A stretch of 12,302 nt of DNA, from the NCBI GenBank assembly GCA_025464585.1, contig JAODGL010000061.1, positions 3,660 to 15,961 of the forward strand. Direction: 5' to 3'. Origin of the DNA: Methanosarcinales archaeon. GTDB taxonomy: Archaea; Halobacteriota; Syntropharchaeia; Alkanophagales; Methanospirareceae. Shown piece after piece: positions 9,724 through 12,302 of the stretch. Both the position numbers and the translations under genes were made by a program. Under the pieces are notes generated by a model that saw nothing but the letters and a program-made list of their open reading frames with translations, was not told the origin of the DNA and ran no database searches. Numbering within the stretch: position 1 is the first letter of the stretch; each line of letters begins with the position of its first letter.

Positions 9724-12302
9724 TCACCTCGTAGCCATCGCGCTAATGCCACCACCAACCTCTTTCACCATTGCCTCTATCTGTGGAGACGTAAAGTGCT
9801 TCTGCGTCATCGCACCGACGGGGCATTCGGGAATGCATGCGCCACAGCCTTTACAGAGCGCTGGATTCACATACGATTTCCTCGTTCTGAGCAAGATTTC
9901 CTCCAACTGCTTCTCCTCTTCTCTCAACTCTATCGCTCCGAACGGACAAACCTCCTCGCATGCACCACAGCCGATGCAAAGCGCTTCATTCACTTCTGCT
10001 ATTATCGGCTCCACTTCTATATAGTCTCTGGATAAGAGACTGCAAGCTCGCGATGCCGCTGCTGATGCCTGTGCAACGCTATCAGGAATATCTTTTGGCG
10101 ATTGACAGCATCCAGCGATGAAAATACCATCGGTAAGCGTATCCATCGGTCTAAGTTTTGGATGTGCCTCAAGGAAGAATTTATCGGCACTTTGTGTTAT
10201 CTTTAATTTCCTTGCAAGGTCAAGGATATCGCTTCGGGGAACAATACCAGTTGCAAGTACCACAAGGTCTGCCTCCTTCTCAACATAACGACCTTCACTT
10301 ACCGTTTTTACTTTCAATTTGCCCTTTTCATCCTTCTTCACTCTTATCTCGTCTGTTAACTCTCTTCTTATGTACTTCACGCCTTCTTCCTTCACTCGCC
10401 AGTAGAACTCTTCAAATCCCTTACCAAATGCCCTCACATCAGTATAGAAGACCGTTACATTCGCATCCGGGATATGCTCTTTCACCAGGTGCGCCTGTTT
10501 CGCGATGTACATGCAGCATACACGAGAGCAGTATTCGTTCCCTTTTGAGGTTTGAGGTTTGAGAATCCTGCATCCTGTATCCTGCATCATTTCACTTTCC
10601 ACCTCTTTCTCCCTTGACCCCACGCAAGAAATGAAAACCACTTCTTTTGGCTCTTTTCCATTTATTTCTATCTTCCCACCGGACGGACCGGAAGCGTTAC
10701 AGAGCCGCTCGAATTCCAAGCCTGTTATTACCTCATCATATTCATACCCGTAATTCGACTCTAAAGCCGGGTCGAACAAATCATAACCCGTTGCGGCTAT
10801 TATCGCCCCTATCTCTATCTCAAACAATTCTTCTTTCATCTCGTGGTTTATCGCATCTGCCTCACATACCTTCTCACAGAGCCTGCAATCTGCACAAATG
10901 CCACACCTCAAGCATCTTTTTGCCTCTTCTATCGCCTCATCCTCTGTAAATCCACGTTCAACCACTTCAAAGCTATTCCTCCTGCTTTCAGTCGGTAGTT
11001 TCGGCATCCTTATCCTTTCTTTCTTCTCTAACTCTGGTATCCGTGCTTTTACCTCCTCTATTCCTATCTCTTCCTTTTTCCTTGCCTCTTCCTCTCTTTC
11101 TCCCTCCTGTTCTGGTAAGTGCTCTCCCTTCAGATACCTATCAATTGCCTCTGCGGCTCTCTTACCTCCTGCTATCGCATCTATCACCGTTGCAGGTCCT
11201 GTCACGGCGTCACCACCTGCAAATACCCCCTCTACGTTTGTTCGCCCATTTTCATCCGCTTTTATCCGGTTGCCAAATATTTCTACACCACTTCCTTCAA
11301 GGAATCCAAGCTCCGATTGCTGACCTATTGCCCGCATGACCGTATCTACATCCATCATAAACTCCGAACCTTCAACAGGTATAGGTCTTCGTCTCCCGGA
11401 TTCATCCGGTTCTCCCAATTCCATCTTCATACATTCCATTCCTCGCACTTTCCCTGCTTCATCACCAATGATTCTACTCGGATTCGTTAAATATGCAATT
11501 TTCACGCCTTCTTCCGTAGCATCTGTTATCTCCTCTTCTCTTGCCGGCATCTCCTCCTTCGACCTTCTATACACAATCGTCACGTCAGAACCCAATCGCA
11601 ACGCACATCTCGCTGCGTCTATCGCTACGTTTCCGCCGCCTATCACCGCCACTTTCTTACCTATTTCCACTTCTTTACCCAGATTCACTTCACGAAGGAA
11701 ATCAACACCATGAACTACTCCCCTCAAACTCTCACCCTTAATACCGAGTTCTCTGCTCTTATCCGCTCCAATGGATACGAAAATAGCGTTGTATTCTGTT
11801 CTAAGTCTTTCAAAACCTTCCTTGTCTATCCTACTTCCTGTTTCTATCGCTATTCTTCCGGCACCTTCTCGTTTGATGTAATCTATCTCTTTTCTCAAAA
11901 CGTCTCTTGGTAACCGGTGTTCAGGAATTCCGGTAGCAAGCATTCCTCCGGAAACCGGCAACTTCTCAAATATCCTTACTGAGTACCCTCTCTTCGCAAG
12001 ATAATAGGCTGCGGTTAGACCCGCGGGACCTGAGCCAATAATCGCTATCTTCTCCTCCCTCTCCTCCTTAATCGTATCACCTTCTTTATCCTCTTCATAA
12101 TCAATATAATCAGCCGCAAATCGTTTCAACGCCGCAATGGCAATCGGCTCGTCAATTTCTCCTCGATTGCATCTATCCTCACATGGATGTGGGCATACAT
12201 ACCCACAGATCGCAGGTAACGGATTCGTCTCCCTTATCAAATCAACTGCTTCCTTATATCTACCCTGCGAAATCAAAGCAACGTAACCCAGCACATTCAC
12301 AC
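9724..12302 (-). CDS. HdrA-like iron-sulfur flavoprotein fused to a GltD-like module (partial)
   Basis: At least 859 codons, continuing beyond the right edge; the GTG at 12300 is probably internal, since family members carry more Cys-rich sequence before it. Residue numbers count from that GTG. A GltD/NADPH-oxidoreductase module comes first: the rest of an N-terminal cluster domain (Cys32, 36, 40, 44), FAD-binding GSGPAG (89-94), NAD(P)-binding GGGNVAIDAA (221-230) and AGGDAVTGPAT (361-371). A charged linker runs 395-440. The HdrA half follows: six cysteines in RCLRCGICADCRLCEKVC (462-479), TGYDLFDP (504-511), SCVGSR (558-563), YCSRVCC (590-596), AGCCQSPKDIPDS (729-741), then two 4Fe-4S ferredoxin motifs (Cys775-785 and Cys816-826). 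It probably exchanges electrons between NAD(P)H, ferredoxin and a heterodisulfide-reductase-type partner by flavin bifurcation or confurcation; the partner is not in the window. A 15-residue stretch at 571-585 is encoded by a heptad repeat. Confidence 0.9.
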   Translation of the reverse strand, partial: VNVLGYVALISQGRYKEAVDLIRETNPLPAICGYVCPHPCEDRCNRGEIDEPIAIAALKRFAADYIDYEEDKEGDTIKEEREEKIAIIGSGPAGLTAAYYLAKRGYSVRIFEKLPVSGGMLATGIPEHRLPRDVLRKEIDYIKREGAGRIAIETGSRIDKEGFERLRTEYNAIFVSIGADKSRELGIKGESLRGVVHGVDFLREVNLGKEVEIGKKVAVIGGGNVAIDAARCALRLGSDVTIVYRRSKEEMPAREEEITDATEEGVKIAYLTNPSRIIGDEAGKVRGMECMKMELGEPDESGRRRPIPVEGSEFMMDVDTVMRAIGQQSELGFLEGSGVEIFGNRIKADENGRTNVEGVFAGGDAVTGPATVIDAIAGGKRAAEAIDRYLKGEHLPEQEGEREEEARKKEEIGIEEVKARIPELEKKERIRMPKLPTESRRNSFEVVERGFTEDEAIEEAKRCLRCGICADCRLCEKVCEADAINHEMKEELFEIEIGAIIAATGYDLFDPALESNYGYEYDEVITGLEFERLCNASGPSGGKIEINGKEPKEVVFISCVGSREKEVESEMMQDTGCRILKPQTSKGNEYCSRVCCMYIAKQAHLVKEHIPDANVTVFYTDVRAFGKGFEEFYWRVKEEGVKYIRRELTDEIRVKKDEKGKLKVKTVSEGRYVEKEADLVVLATGIVPRSDILDLARKLKITQSADKFFLEAHPKLRPMDTLTDGIFIAGCCQSPKDIPDSVAQASAAASRACSLLSRDYIEVEPIIAEVNEALCIGCGACEEVCPFGAIELREEEKQLEEILLRTRKSYVNPALCKGCGACIPECPVGAMTQKHFTSPQIEAMVKEVGGGISAMATR
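10544..10586 (+). repeat. In-frame heptad array inside the HdrA-like gene
   Basis: TTTGAGG, TTTGAGG and TTTGAGA run from 10544 to 10564. After one base come TCCTGCA, TCCTGTA and TCCTGCA, from 10566 to 10586. On the coding strand this yields MMQDTGCRILKPQTS, between the SCVGSR and YCSRVCC motifs that normally lie close together in HdrA proteins. Confidence 0.8.

Noticed and set aside
10898..11323. Plus-strand open frames of 98-141 aa opposite the HdrA-like gene
   Set aside because: They are Ser/Pro/Leu-rich shadows of Glu/Arg/Gly-rich coding sequence on the minus strand.

Overview
The window looks archaeal, from the euryarchaeal methanogen / anaerobic alkane-oxidiser side. It carries an F420-dependent methylene-H4MPT dehydrogenase (Mtd), an archaeal-type GluRS, an archaeal NAC protein with a UBA tail, a RecJ/GAN-like DHH nuclease, a DUF1616 membrane protein, an A-type ATP synthase K subunit and a large HdrA-like flavoprotein. 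Clear TATA boxes sit ahead of several genes, and tRNAs without encoded CCA fit as well. An ANME-1 (Methanophagales)-like or related lineage is my best guess, but no marker here settles it.

Layout. 1-573: a decayed MNT-type nucleotidyltransferase gene (minus strand, frameshifted), broken by a repeat element made of two opposed heptanucleotide arrays around GC-rich hairpins. 574-1701: hemB and tRNA-Leu(CAG), minus strand. 1805-3487: gltX, plus strand, followed by a small TnpB (IS200/IS605-type) remnant on the minus strand. 3658-5360: a small coiled-coil/membrane protein, mtd and a DUF1616 protein, all plus. 5431-7132: tRNA-Val(UAC) on minus, then a plus-strand run NAC - NAD kinase - PRC-barrel protein. 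7202-8769: tRNA-Arg(CCU) on minus and a RecJ-like nuclease on plus. 8758-12302: a convergent minus-strand block with an HdrA/GltD-like fusion (cut by the right edge), ATP synthase subunit K, an AtpZ/AtpI-like small membrane protein and a stranded coiled-coil reading frame.

Functional picture. Mtd and the HdrA-like protein belong to F420, ferredoxin and disulfide electron flow of a C1-metabolising archaeon. Subunit K forms the ion-conducting rotor ring of the ATP synthase. The rest is housekeeping: haem/corrinoid/F430 precursor synthesis, Glu-tRNA charging, nascent-chain binding, NADP supply and DNA repair or replication.

The most unusual signal is not a gene. At least seven places hold degenerate arrays with strict 7-bp phasing. 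One subfamily is (GGATTTT-like)n with a recurring GGTGCTT heptad. Others are TTTGAGG/TCCTGCA and GCTATGY types. They lie against two tRNA 3' ends, between genes, inside apparently broken genes, and in frame inside a conserved part of the HdrA-like protein. This looks like an active or recently active family of heptad repeats that remodels genes.
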